Below are positions 13,021 through 19,708 of a stretch of DNA of 19,708 bases, in pieces. Numbering within the stretch: position 1 is the stretch's first letter; the number at the start of each line of letters is the position of its first letter. The position numbers and the translations under genes are program-made. The notes under the pieces are model-generated. The model saw only the letters and a list, made by a program, of their open reading frames with translations. It was not told where the DNA came from and made no database searches. Source of the DNA: Verrucomicrobiales bacterium (GTDB lineage Bacteria > Verrucomicrobiota > Verrucomicrobiia > Limisphaerales > SXQI01); contig JAQGOX010000425.1 of the NCBI GenBank assembly GCA_028293365.1, forward strand, positions 1 through 19,708, in the 5' to 3' direction.

Positions 13021-14283
13021 TCAGGCGTGAGCAGACCGTTGTGTGCCGCGTTCAGCACTCAGAATGGCTGCCCGCATGTTTCTGGCGAATATTTCCTCAG
13101 AATATTTTTCGAGAAAATATTGGCGCAATGATTCATCCCATTGGACGGTCGAAATCTTCTGCAGGAGAATTGCAAGTTCGCGAGGAGACTGAGGGGAGGT
13201 GATCCAGGGATATCCAGTTGGAAAAAGCTCCGTCAAGCCTCGCCAATTGCTCGCAATCACCGGAAGCCCAAAGGCCATGGCTTCGATTGAAACCAGACCA
13301 AAACTTTCTGCTTCATAATAGGTCGGAAAACAAAAGCAATCAGCTTGTTCAAAAAGCTTCGCCTTATCAGTTCCACCAACGAATCCGTAATATCGAACCG
13401 TAACCTTTTGATTCTTCAGATCAGGCTGGCTGACGCGCTCTTCGAATTGAGAGCGTTCGGCTTCGGTGACAAAGCTTCCCGCGACCACGAGCTCGATCCG
13501 CAACCTGGAACCAGCAATCGCCTTGCCGAACAACGCAACCGCTTCAACGAGATCAAAGAGACCCTTCGCACGAACGCAAAGGCTCATGAAGAGAATGCGA
13601 AAAACTTCCGGATCAGAACCAGTGCCGGTCGATTGTTTTTTTTCGTCGGGTGCATGGCCCTCCAATTGGGCACGGAACATTGCGCGCGCAATTCTGCGTT
13701 CTTTGATTTCTGTGTCGAACCGCGGGCAGGGATCGGAAATTCCGTATGGAACGATCACAGTGTGGATCGAGCCCAATGCGTCCGGATCAATACGATTTCC
13801 TTCCCGCAATATGATGCTCAAATCGGGACGGGCAATTGTTCGTGAGGTTAGAAATCGCTCCCAGGGTTTTGCAGACTTGAGAAACCATTCTCCCATGCCG
13901 CTGGCATGCCAATGGTAAATGGTAGTTTTGAAAAAAGGCCGGCAGAGCGCGAGCGCAATCCAATCCCGGAGGATCGCAACGCGATGAGGGGGGGCCGGGA
14001 CGTAGTAAAATGCGGTTACCCCATAGCGAAACCTCCAGAAGATTGCCTTTGCGCAGAAGCGAAGCAAGCGGACGACTTTGCTCAACCCGGCCTGGCCAAC
14101 GTCGGCAAGCGTGTCCGAAATGCGGGCATTGATGTGAAAGATTTCGATCGTTTCAGCGCTTGTGTTGCCTGAGCCGGCGGGCGGCGCAGTTAAAACTTTA
14201 AGCACCATTCCGACCATGAAACTTTGGCCGTGGTGAGGGGGAGGTTTATGAGCGAATACGAGCAGCTTCACAAGTTTGCTCAA
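13021..14283 (-). CDS. GT4-family (GT-B fold) glycosyltransferase
   Basis: A 420-residue glycosyltransferase. The N-terminal half carries the acceptor side (LLVFAHKPPPHHGQSFMVG; YHWHASGMGEWFL). The C-terminal half has the family core: ILFMSLCVRAKGLFDLVEA (230-248), RYYGFVGGTDKAKLFEQADCFCFPTYYEAESFG and the E-x7-E nucleotide-sugar motif ESFGLVSIE (E326/E334) followed by AMAFGLPVIASNWRG. It should transfer a sugar from a nucleotide donor to a lipid or glycan in envelope or exopolysaccharide synthesis; donor and acceptor are unknown. The start is unclear: TTG at 14283 or GTG at 14271, neither with a strong Shine-Dalgarno. It begins 17 bases after ispG and is probably co-transcribed with it. It converges on the hydrolase gene. 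Confidence 0.88.
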   Translation of the reverse strand: MSKLVKLLVFAHKPPPHHGQSFMVGMVLKVLTAPPAGSGNTSAETIEIFHINARISDTLADVGQAGLSKVVRLLRFCAKAIFWRFRYGVTAFYYVPAPPHRVAILRDWIALALCRPFFKTTIYHWHASGMGEWFLKSAKPWERFLTSRTIARPDLSIILREGNRIDPDALGSIHTVIVPYGISDPCPRFDTEIKERRIARAMFRAQLEGHAPDEKKQSTGTGSDPEVFRILFMSLCVRAKGLFDLVEAVALFGKAIAGSRLRIELVVAGSFVTEAERSQFEERVSQPDLKNQKVTVRYYGFVGGTDKAKLFEQADCFCFPTYYEAESFGLVSIEAMAFGLPVIASNWRGLTELFPTGYPWITSPQSPRELAILLQKISTVQWDESLRQYFLEKYSEEIFARNMRAAILSAERGTQRSAHA

Positions 14284-14300
14284 CCCCGAAGACCTGTTTC

Positions 14301-16091
14301 CTATTTCACTGCCAGTTCTGGTTCGGCTATTTCCGGTTCAACCCATTTGCCATGGTCGCGAATTAGATCCACGAGTCGATCCACCGCTTCGCCCTCCGGA
14401 ATGTTGAACTTGATGGCCTTTTTTCCAACGTAAAGATTGATTTTCCCCGGGGCTCCGCCGACATAGCCGAAATCTGCATCGGCCATTTCCCCAGGGCCGT
14501 TCACGATACATCCCATGATCGCGATTTTTACACCCTTCAGGTGTGTGGTGCGCGCTTTGATTCGGGCCGTGACGGTTTGTAGATTGAAAAGGGTGCGTCC
14601 GCACGATGGGCATGCGACATAATCTGTTTTGAAAGAGCGGCACCCGGCAGCCTGTAGAATATTAAACGCGAGGCGTAAGGACTGGCCCGCACCAGGCTCC
14701 GTTCGCACCAGGATTGCGTCTCCGATTCCGTCCGCGAGCAGTGATCCGATTACCGCAGCGGCCCGGATCAATGCTACGGAAGGCTGGAGGGCCGGATGTG
14801 CAAGGTCGAACGTATCTTTGAGCAGGATTGGATTATTTAGTCCGAGATGCTTGAGCTTTGCGGCCAGCAAACGAAATGCTGCGATGGGAGGCAGGGCGCA
14901 GCCATCCACGACCGTTATTAGTTGAGTTTCGCATTGAATCTTGAAATCGGTGGTCGGGTCGACTTCCTGAACGTTCAAATCTTCATAGACGGCCTCAGGC
15001 CGTACATCGTCCTTTACTCGAATTCGAGGTGCCACCTTATCCCAGGTCATTCGTGTCACTACCACACGGACAGTTTGCTCGCCGCCGACTTTGATTCCGT
15101 CTGCGATCTCGATCTCAGGCGTGGTTCGGCGTTGGTAGGTGAATGGATCGAACGAAGGAGCAATTGGCTGAACATCCCGAGTGCGATTGGCCAGAAAAGA
15201 AACCTGTCCTAATAGTTCGCGACAAACGGCAATCTCATTCGGGGAATCCTCGGTCAGCGAAACTCGAATAGTATCGCCCAGGCCGTCACAAAGGAGTGAG
15301 CCGATTCCAATGGAGCTTTTGATCCGGCCATCTTCGCCTTCTCCCGCTTCGGTGACGCCGAGGTGAATCGGATAGTTCCAGTCAGGCCCGAGCTCGTTGA
15401 GACGCGCAACCAGCAAACGATAACATTCGATCATTACCTTCGGGTTGCTCGATTTCATCGAGAACACAAAACTATGGAAATCGTTTTTGCGCGCGATGTT
15501 GGCAAATTCCAGAGCACTTTCGACCATCCCCAACGGTGAATCGCCGAAGCGGTTCATGATCCGATCGCTCAATGAACCGTGGTTGGTGCCGATGCGAATG
15601 GCGCGTCCCAATTCCTTGCAAAGTTTGACGAGGGGAGTGAACTTTTCCTCAATACGCAGCAGTTCGTCGGCATACTGTTCGTCGGTATATTCCTTGACCG
15701 CGAATTTCTTGGAGTCAGCGTAATTGCCGGGATTGACTCGCACCTTCTCAACCCATTTTGCCGCTTCCATCGCGGCTTCGGGCTTGAAGTGAATGTCCGC
15801 CACAATCGGAACGTGACATCCCTTTGCCCGTAATTCGCGAACGATATTTTCCAGGTTCGCCGCATCCTTTACCGTTGGCGCAGTAATGCGAACGATTTGG
15901 CATCCGACCGCAACCAGATCAAGCGTCTGCTGAACACACGCTGCGGTGTCCATCGTATCACAGGTAAGCATCGACTGCATGACCACGGGCCGGTCGCCCC
16001 CGATGATGACGCCTCCGCGACTGAGATCGCCTACGACGACCGGTCGAGTTTTGCGACGTTGGTACAAAAATGGGCTGGTACAGTATTGCAT
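14301..16091 (-). CDS. ispG: 4-hydroxy-3-methylbut-2-enyl diphosphate synthase, long form (IspG/GcpE)
   Basis: IspG reductively converts 2-C-methylerythritol 2,4-cyclodiphosphate to HMBPP in the MEP isoprenoid pathway, using a [4Fe-4S] cluster. The N-terminal TIM barrel is evident (VMQSMLTCDTMDTAAC, IVADIHFKP, VRVNPGNY, RIGTNHGSL). The C-terminal reductase-like domain carries the cluster ligands C494 and C497 (ACPSCGRT), C528 (MGCIVNGPGE) and E535. At 596 residues it is the long form, with an insert of roughly 220 residues between barrel and cluster domain (about 270-480, including VVDGCALPP and GIGDAILVRTEPG), as in Chlamydiae, Bacteroidetes and plastids rather than the approx. 370-residue E. 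coli type. ATG 16091 has AGGAAA 11 bases upstream, lying inside the end of rseP, and the gap to rseP is 8 bases. Confidence 0.97.
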   Translation of the reverse strand: MQYCTSPFLYQRRKTRPVVVGDLSRGGVIIGGDRPVVMQSMLTCDTMDTAACVQQTLDLVAVGCQIVRITAPTVKDAANLENIVRELRAKGCHVPIVADIHFKPEAAMEAAKWVEKVRVNPGNYADSKKFAVKEYTDEQYADELLRIEEKFTPLVKLCKELGRAIRIGTNHGSLSDRIMNRFGDSPLGMVESALEFANIARKNDFHSFVFSMKSSNPKVMIECYRLLVARLNELGPDWNYPIHLGVTEAGEGEDGRIKSSIGIGSLLCDGLGDTIRVSLTEDSPNEIAVCRELLGQVSFLANRTRDVQPIAPSFDPFTYQRRTTPEIEIADGIKVGGEQTVRVVVTRMTWDKVAPRIRVKDDVRPEAVYEDLNVQEVDPTTDFKIQCETQLITVVDGCALPPIAAFRLLAAKLKHLGLNNPILLKDTFDLAHPALQPSVALIRAAAVIGSLLADGIGDAILVRTEPGAGQSLRLAFNILQAAGCRSFKTDYVACPSCGRTLFNLQTVTARIKARTTHLKGVKIAIMGCIVNGPGEMADADFGYVGGAPGKINLYVGKKAIKFNIPEGEAVDRLVDLIRDHGKWVEPEIAEPELAVK

Positions 16092-16099
16092 CGGCTCGA

Positions 16100-17503
16100 T
16101 TATTTTCCTGCAGGTTCAACCGTTTTTGCGGGCGCCGGACCCACCTGGGTGTCCTGCTGAAACATGGCTTTGAAAAGTCTGAATCGATTAATGTCGTGGA
16201 ACGAAACGTAAAGCATGAATGAGATCAGCAGCACAGCGAAAGCGGTGGTGGCATATTCCTGCACTTTGGCGCTCAGAGCCCGTCCGCGAATTTTCTCGAC
16301 GATCGCCATCATAATATGACCGCCATCCAGAACAGGAACCGGGAGGAGATTGAGGATTGCCAGATTGATATTGAGCAGCACAAGGAAGCTCAACGCGAGC
16401 CGATAGTCTGTGTTCACCTGGGTCGCCAACAGCGCCAGAATGCCGACCGGACCACTCAAATCTTTGGCGCCAACGCCAGTTTGTTTGGAATGCCAAAGGG
16501 CCTTGAACGTATCCATCGTGCGATTCCAAACTTCAACAACCTGGAACCATGGAGAGGGCCCCGGTTTCATCACTTCGTAACGGCTGGGATTGCCGAGCAG
16601 CGCACCAATCCGGCCTTTCTTCGTGCTGGGGTCGAGCGCTGGAGTAACCGTTAACGAGATTTTTTGTCCGCCCCGATCCACACGAATCTCCGTGGCTTCA
16701 CCACCCCGTTTTTGGATCATTTCGATAAGCTGGTCGCGGTTGCCGATCGGAATTCCAGCGAAACTGGTGATGACATCTTTGGGTTTGATGCCGGCCGCTG
16801 CGGCTGGAGTGCCGGGGGCGGCTTCCAGCACTTCGGGATGGTCTTCTGGATCCAGATTAAGAAATTTGCCTCCAATCAGTTCATTGCTTTTTGCTTCGAG
16901 CTGGTAGGTCGTGCGTTGTCCCTGGCGAGCTACGACCACCGGGATGATATTGGTGCGAGCCAGAACCGTAAGCTTCTGAACCTCCTGCCATGATTTCACC
17001 GGTTGGCCGTTGACCGCCACGATTTCATCTCCGGGTTTTATTCCGAGTTTGGCTTCCGCCGAGTTCGGCTCGACATATCCGACGATGGAGGGATTAATCG
17101 CCACCGGAAGCCCGGTAAAGTAAATGACGCTGGCGATCACGAAGGCGAATACCACATTCATGAATGGGCCTGCGACCGCGACGAGGATTTTTGAGAGCGG
17201 TTCGGCGGGAGGAAGCGGCTCAGTCCCTTCGTGTTTTCCTTCAAGAGCCTCAGACGTAATCATTTGCGGCAGTTTAACATAGCCGCCCGCAGGGATCAGA
17301 CGCCAGGCGTAGTCAATACCGTGCTTGCGCCAGCCAAAGAGTTTGGGCCCGAAACCGATCGCGAATGCCTCCACTTTCATGCCGCGTTTACGAGCGACCA
17401 AGTAATGCCCGAATTCGTGGACGAAAACTGCGGCCCCGAAGAGGAGCAGCACTGCGCCGACGACGTAAACCACTTGAAATGCTACTGACAAAAAATGACT
17501 CAT
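16100..17503 (-). CDS. rseP: RIP metalloprotease, site-2 protease family M50 (RseP)
   Basis: RseP cleaves membrane substrates such as anti-sigma factors within the bilayer and removes signal-peptide remnants. The first membrane helix carries the zinc motif HEFGH (29-33); a GGYVK segment follows (73-77). A second helix (about 107-130) precedes two PDZ domains (about 138-205 and 222-290: GYVEPNSAEAKLGIKPGDEI, then AAPGTPAAAAGIKPKDVI). The third-ligand motif NLLPVPVLDGGH (385-396) and a last helix (about 419-435) complete the protein, and 467 residues is normal for the family. ATG 17503 has GGGA seven bases upstream. In many bacteria dxr precedes rseP and ispG; here the upstream neighbour is a divergent small gene, so dxr must be elsewhere. 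Confidence 0.96.
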   Translation of the reverse strand: MSHFLSVAFQVVYVVGAVLLLFGAAVFVHEFGHYLVARKRGMKVEAFAIGFGPKLFGWRKHGIDYAWRLIPAGGYVKLPQMITSEALEGKHEGTEPLPPAEPLSKILVAVAGPFMNVVFAFVIASVIYFTGLPVAINPSIVGYVEPNSAEAKLGIKPGDEIVAVNGQPVKSWQEVQKLTVLARTNIIPVVVARQGQRTTYQLEAKSNELIGGKFLNLDPEDHPEVLEAAPGTPAAAAGIKPKDVITSFAGIPIGNRDQLIEMIQKRGGEATEIRVDRGGQKISLTVTPALDPSTKKGRIGALLGNPSRYEVMKPGPSPWFQVVEVWNRTMDTFKALWHSKQTGVGAKDLSGPVGILALLATQVNTDYRLALSFLVLLNINLAILNLLPVPVLDGGHIMMAIVEKIRGRALSAKVQEYATTAFAVLLISFMLYVSFHDINRFRLFKAMFQQDTQVGPAPAKTVEPAGK

Positions 17504-17656
17504 GTAATTTCCCGCGAAAACGAAATGTAGCGCCCCGATTGGCCGCTGGCAACTTGCGTTTATTGGCGCAACGATTCTAAATCGGAGCCGTTACGCGTCG
17601 ATGATTCGATCAGTTTACCGCTTCACATTGGTCTCAAAACCCGTAAATCAGGTTCT

Positions 17657-17890
17657 GTGAGAGCGAAAGACGTCAACACAATGCTTCAGGTTCAGACCTT
17701 TCGACCGTTTAGAATCCGTTTAACTGATAGCAGGGCTTTGCAAGTCAACTATTCGGAATACGTGGCGCTGCATCCGGGCGAACCGATTCTAGTTTACTGG
17801 TCTGAGACAGGTGGATTTGAAATCATTTCGCTGGACCAAATTGTCGCTTTGGAAGCCGGTCCCAGGGCCGCGGGGAAGGCCGCGAAATGA
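17657..17890 (+). CDS. small conserved-looking protein with PFRPFRI-like motif, unknown function
   Basis: A 77-residue protein. I chose GTG 17657, which has AGG a few bases upstream, over the internal ATG at 17681 because the residues before the motif fit a family I recall from Planctomycetes and Verrucomicrobia: a short lead, then (P/T)FxPFRI-x-L-x-D-x-R, a middle HP segment and a terminal VYWSETGGFEIISLDQIVALE stretch. These small, probably all-beta cytoplasmic proteins are usually annotated hypothetical and I can assign no function. It sits alone, divergent from rseP and convergent with the NIL-domain gene. The 153 bases before it contain adjacent small hairpins TTGCG/CGCAA (17554-17571) and CGATT/AATCG (17572-17584). 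Confidence 0.6.
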   Translation: MRAKDVNTMLQVQTFRPFRIRLTDSRALQVNYSEYVALHPGEPILVYWSETGGFEIISLDQIVALEAGPRAAGKAAK

Positions 17891-17921
17891 TTAAACCGAC
17901 CAGATTGGATCTTCAGGACCA

Positions 17922-18206
17922 TTAACTTTCGATCACATTAATTTCGACCGGTTCCACACTAACGCCGATTTTTTCGAGCCACTTAATGGCGGTTTTGATA
18001 TCGGACCGTTTGCCTTCCAGTTCCAGGCAAACAACGCCAATTTCGTCGGTGACGCTTGCCTGTCTCACATTGGTTACCAAAGGGAATTTCTGACTTAGCT
18101 CCCAGATGACTGGTGTCGTAATCAATTTTGGCGGATACATCAGCCAGAGCCGCGTTTTATCCTGTTGTGTCGGAGTGGTTAATGTTCTTTTGGGTGGTTT
18201 TGCCAC
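17922..18206 (-). CDS. NIL-domain protein
   Basis: A 94-residue protein made almost entirely of a NIL-type ferredoxin-like fold (residues about 16-92: TRLWLMYPPKLITTPVIWEL, VTNVRQASVTDEIGVVCLELEG, IKTAIKWLEKIGVSVEPVEI), as found at the C-terminus of the methionine transporter ATPase MetN and in stand-alone proteins near sulfur amino-acid genes. It has no ferredoxin-type cysteine clusters, unlike the NIL/4Fe-4S proteins of some archaea. The start is GTG 18206, 20 bases after the ThiS/MoaD-like gene, with no clear Shine-Dalgarno, so it is probably translated from the same mRNA. The likely role is a small regulatory or binding partner in sulfur amino-acid synthesis (inference from context). Confidence 0.8.
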   Translation of the reverse strand: MAKPPKRTLTTPTQQDKTRLWLMYPPKLITTPVIWELSQKFPLVTNVRQASVTDEIGVVCLELEGKRSDIKTAIKWLEKIGVSVEPVEINVIES

Positions 18207-18226
18207 AATATTCTGGAGTAAATGGG

Positions 18227-18502
18227 TTAACCGCCGGCAATCGCCGGAATGATGCTGACTTCATCGCCCGCTTTGATGGGTGTTTGTTGATTCTGAAGGA
18301 ATCGGATGTCTTCCTCGTTTACATAAACGTTTACGAAACGCCGCACCGCGCCGGTTTCGTCCAGGAGGCGTTCCTTGATTCCAGGGAAACGGGTTTGGAG
18401 TTCAGTGATTGCGTCTCCGACGGTGGCGGCGTTCACTTCGATCAATTCCTCATTGTTCGTGAGCTTCCGTAAGGGAGTTGGGATTCGGATTTTTGCGGCC
18501 AT
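18227..18502 (-). CDS. ThiS/MoaD-family sulfur carrier protein
   Basis: A 91-residue beta-grasp protein ending in AIAGG. The terminal Gly-Gly is what ThiF/MoeB-type enzymes adenylate and convert to a thiocarboxylate for sulfur transfer. Family features include RIPTPLRKLTNN at the N-terminus, VGDAITELQTRFPGIKERLLDE, then FVNVYVNEEDIRFL and AGDEVSIIPAIAGG. It is more like the CysO/MoaD-like carriers placed next to PLP enzymes than dedicated ThiS or molybdopterin-synthase subunits; no thiamine or molybdopterin gene is nearby. The ATG at 18502 is one base after the TGA of the threonine synthase-like gene, indicating tight translational coupling. The activating enzyme is not in the window. Confidence 0.9.
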   Translation of the reverse strand: MAAKIRIPTPLRKLTNNEELIEVNAATVGDAITELQTRFPGIKERLLDETGAVRRFVNVYVNEEDIRFLQNQQTPIKAGDEVSIIPAIAGG

Positions 18503-18503
18503 A

Positions 18504-19708
18504 TCAAATTGCGGCGGTTAATTTTGTTTCAGCATCTAACAAGGATTCAAATTCGCGCAGGCTTGGCTTAATTTCGCGCGTGCGCCCGACATGACCACTT
18601 ACGGCATCCAACGTTTTCAATCCGTTGCCGGTGATGCAGAGAACCGCTGAATCATTCGCGGGAATTTTCCCTGATGCAATGAGTTTCTTCGCGACACCCA
18701 CTGTGACGCCGCCGGCGGTTTCAGAGAAAATGCCTTCACATTCCGCGAGCATTTTAATGCCTTCGCGGATTTCATCGTCTGTCACATCGTCCGCCGCAGC
18801 CCCGGTTTCCTTCATCACGCGCAATGCGTAGAAACCGTCTGCCGGCGTACCAATGGCCAGTGATTTGGCGATGGTATTCGGCTTCACCGGTTTAAAGAAA
18901 TCCAAGCCAGCCTTTTGCGCGACCGAGATCGGTGAGCAACCAGTTGCCTGGGCTCCATGCACTTTATACTTCGAATCGTCCACCAGGCCGAGCTTCGTGA
19001 ATTCCTGGAAGCTCTTTTGGATTTTCGTCAGTAAGGAACCGGATGCCATTGGCACAACCGTATGCTGGGGGATTTTCCAGCCGAGCTGTTCCATGATTTC
19101 GAAGCCCATGCTTTTGGAACCTTCGGCGTAGTAGGGGCGCATATTGACGTTCACAAAGGCCCAGCCAAATTTTCCGGCGATTTCAGCACAAAGACGATTC
19201 ACCTCATCGTAATGTCCTTTAATTCCGATGACATCCGCGCCGTAAACCAGTGAATTCACGATTTTGCCTTGTTCCAGATCGGCCGGGATGAAGACGTAGG
19301 CTTTCAATCCGGCTGCTGCGGCATTCGCGGCGACGGAGTTTGCCAGATTGCCCGTGGAAGCGCACGCGACGGTCGTAAACCCCAATTCACGCGCCCGGCT
19401 CAGCGCGACGCTCACCACTCGATCCTTAAACGAAAGGGTGGGGTAGTTGACTGTGTCATTTTTAATCCACAGTTCGCGAATGCCGAGGCGCTTTGCGAGG
19501 CGATCCGCCTTCACCAGCGGAGTGTAACCGACCTGAAACCCCACGGTGGGATCGCCAGCAATAGGAAGCAATTCGCGATAACGCCACATTGTTTGCGGCC
19601 GGGATTTAATGGTTTTGTGGTCCAGCGTTTTCGCGATCCTCGGATAATCGTAAACCACTTCGAGGGGGCCAAAATCAAACTCGCACACATGCGTGGCGGC
19701 GAGCGGGT
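18504..19708 (-). CDS. thrC: threonine synthase-like PLP enzyme, 5' end beyond the window
   Basis: The minus-strand frame stays open to the edge (…PLAATHVCEFDFGPLEV), so the start is outside; 400 residues are visible. Fold-type II PLP motifs are clear: PTLSFKDR with the PLP lysine (codon 19427-19425), the phosphate loop STGNLANS, GSLLTKIQKSF, and a C-terminal CITGNGLKT. Threonine synthase makes threonine from O-phosphohomoserine; this subgroup begins with a cysteine-containing knuckle (CEFDFGPLEV here), consistent with the truncated lead seen. Its coupling to a sulfur carrier and NIL protein raises the alternative that it condenses a sulfur donor with a phosphorylated amino acid, as mycobacterial CysM does with CysO thiocarboxylate and O-phosphoserine. 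The family assignment is strong; the choice of reaction is open. Confidence 0.9.
   Translation of the reverse strand, partial: PLAATHVCEFDFGPLEVVYDYPRIAKTLDHKTIKSRPQTMWRYRELLPIAGDPTVGFQVGYTPLVKADRLAKRLGIRELWIKNDTVNYPTLSFKDRVVSVALSRARELGFTTVACASTGNLANSVAANAAAAGLKAYVFIPADLEQGKIVNSLVYGADVIGIKGHYDEVNRLCAEIAGKFGWAFVNVNMRPYYAEGSKSMGFEIMEQLGWKIPQHTVVPMASGSLLTKIQKSFQEFTKLGLVDDSKYKVHGAQATGCSPISVAQKAGLDFFKPVKPNTIAKSLAIGTPADGFYALRVMKETGAAADDVTDDEIREGIKMLAECEGIFSETAGGVTVGVAKKLIASGKIPANDSAVLCITGNGLKTLDAVSGHVGRTREIKPSLREFESLLDAETKLTAAI

Noticed and set aside
13345..13918. Long plus-strand ORFs (150-166 codons) opposite the glycosyltransferase.
   Set aside because: They are antisense to a gene with clear family motifs, have no domains of their own and overlap each other; explained as coding-strand shadows.
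14301..16091. Reading the long IspG as a gene fusion.
   Set aside because: The approx. 220-residue insert is a known feature of the long IspG form in Chlamydiae, Bacteroidetes and plastids.

Overview
The window looks like chromosomal DNA from a Verrucomicrobiota bacterium, most likely a soil or freshwater lineage near Pedosphaera/Limisphaerales. This is inferred from gene content, not from a marker gene. The signs are an FG-GAP/ASPIC secreted protein overlapping an ECF sigma factor with a membrane-anchored C-terminal extension, a triple LamG secreted protein, a DUF4139 protein, a long (about 600-residue) IspG, and a C-terminal module ending in FFR(V/I) on two secreted proteins. I saw no tRNA, rRNA, CRISPR array, complete insertion sequence or replication origin.

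Layout. Positions 1-2276 (+) hold the end of the FG-GAP/ASPIC protein and the sigma factor, joined by an ATGA overlap and closed by a likely terminator. Positions 2317-5805 (-) hold a hybrid histidine kinase, a LysR regulator and a SAM methyltransferase. A 256-base gap (5806-6061) carries a strong hairpin plus T-tract on the strand opposite to its neighbours. The LamG gene (-) and the DUF4139 gene (+) then diverge from a region holding a 10-bp inverted repeat and a tiny NW-rich ORF. Positions 11153-12999 (+) contain a gene-poor stretch, three 11-bp operator-like repeats, a lone transposase N-terminal-like gene and a secreted alpha/beta-hydrolase. Positions 13021-17503 (-) form a compact run rseP > ispG > GT4 glycosyltransferase. 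A small PFxPF protein (+) lies opposite the last cluster, threonine synthase-like > ThiS/MoaD-like > NIL-domain (-), which runs off the right edge.

How the genes fit together. RseP (site-2 protease) and IspG (penultimate MEP-pathway enzyme) are housekeeping proteins, and the glycosyltransferase is probably co-transcribed. The threonine synthase/sulfur carrier/NIL trio suggests protein-thiocarboxylate sulfur transfer to an amino-acid precursor. The kinase has leucine where the phosphoacceptor histidine should be, although its ATPase and receiver motifs look intact.

The points most worth a second look are the H-box-less kinase, the trio as a possible sulfur-assimilation unit, the orphan plus-strand terminator (possible small RNA), the 11-bp Pho-box-like repeats, the NW-repeat small ORF abutting the DUF4139 gene, and the shared C-terminal module.
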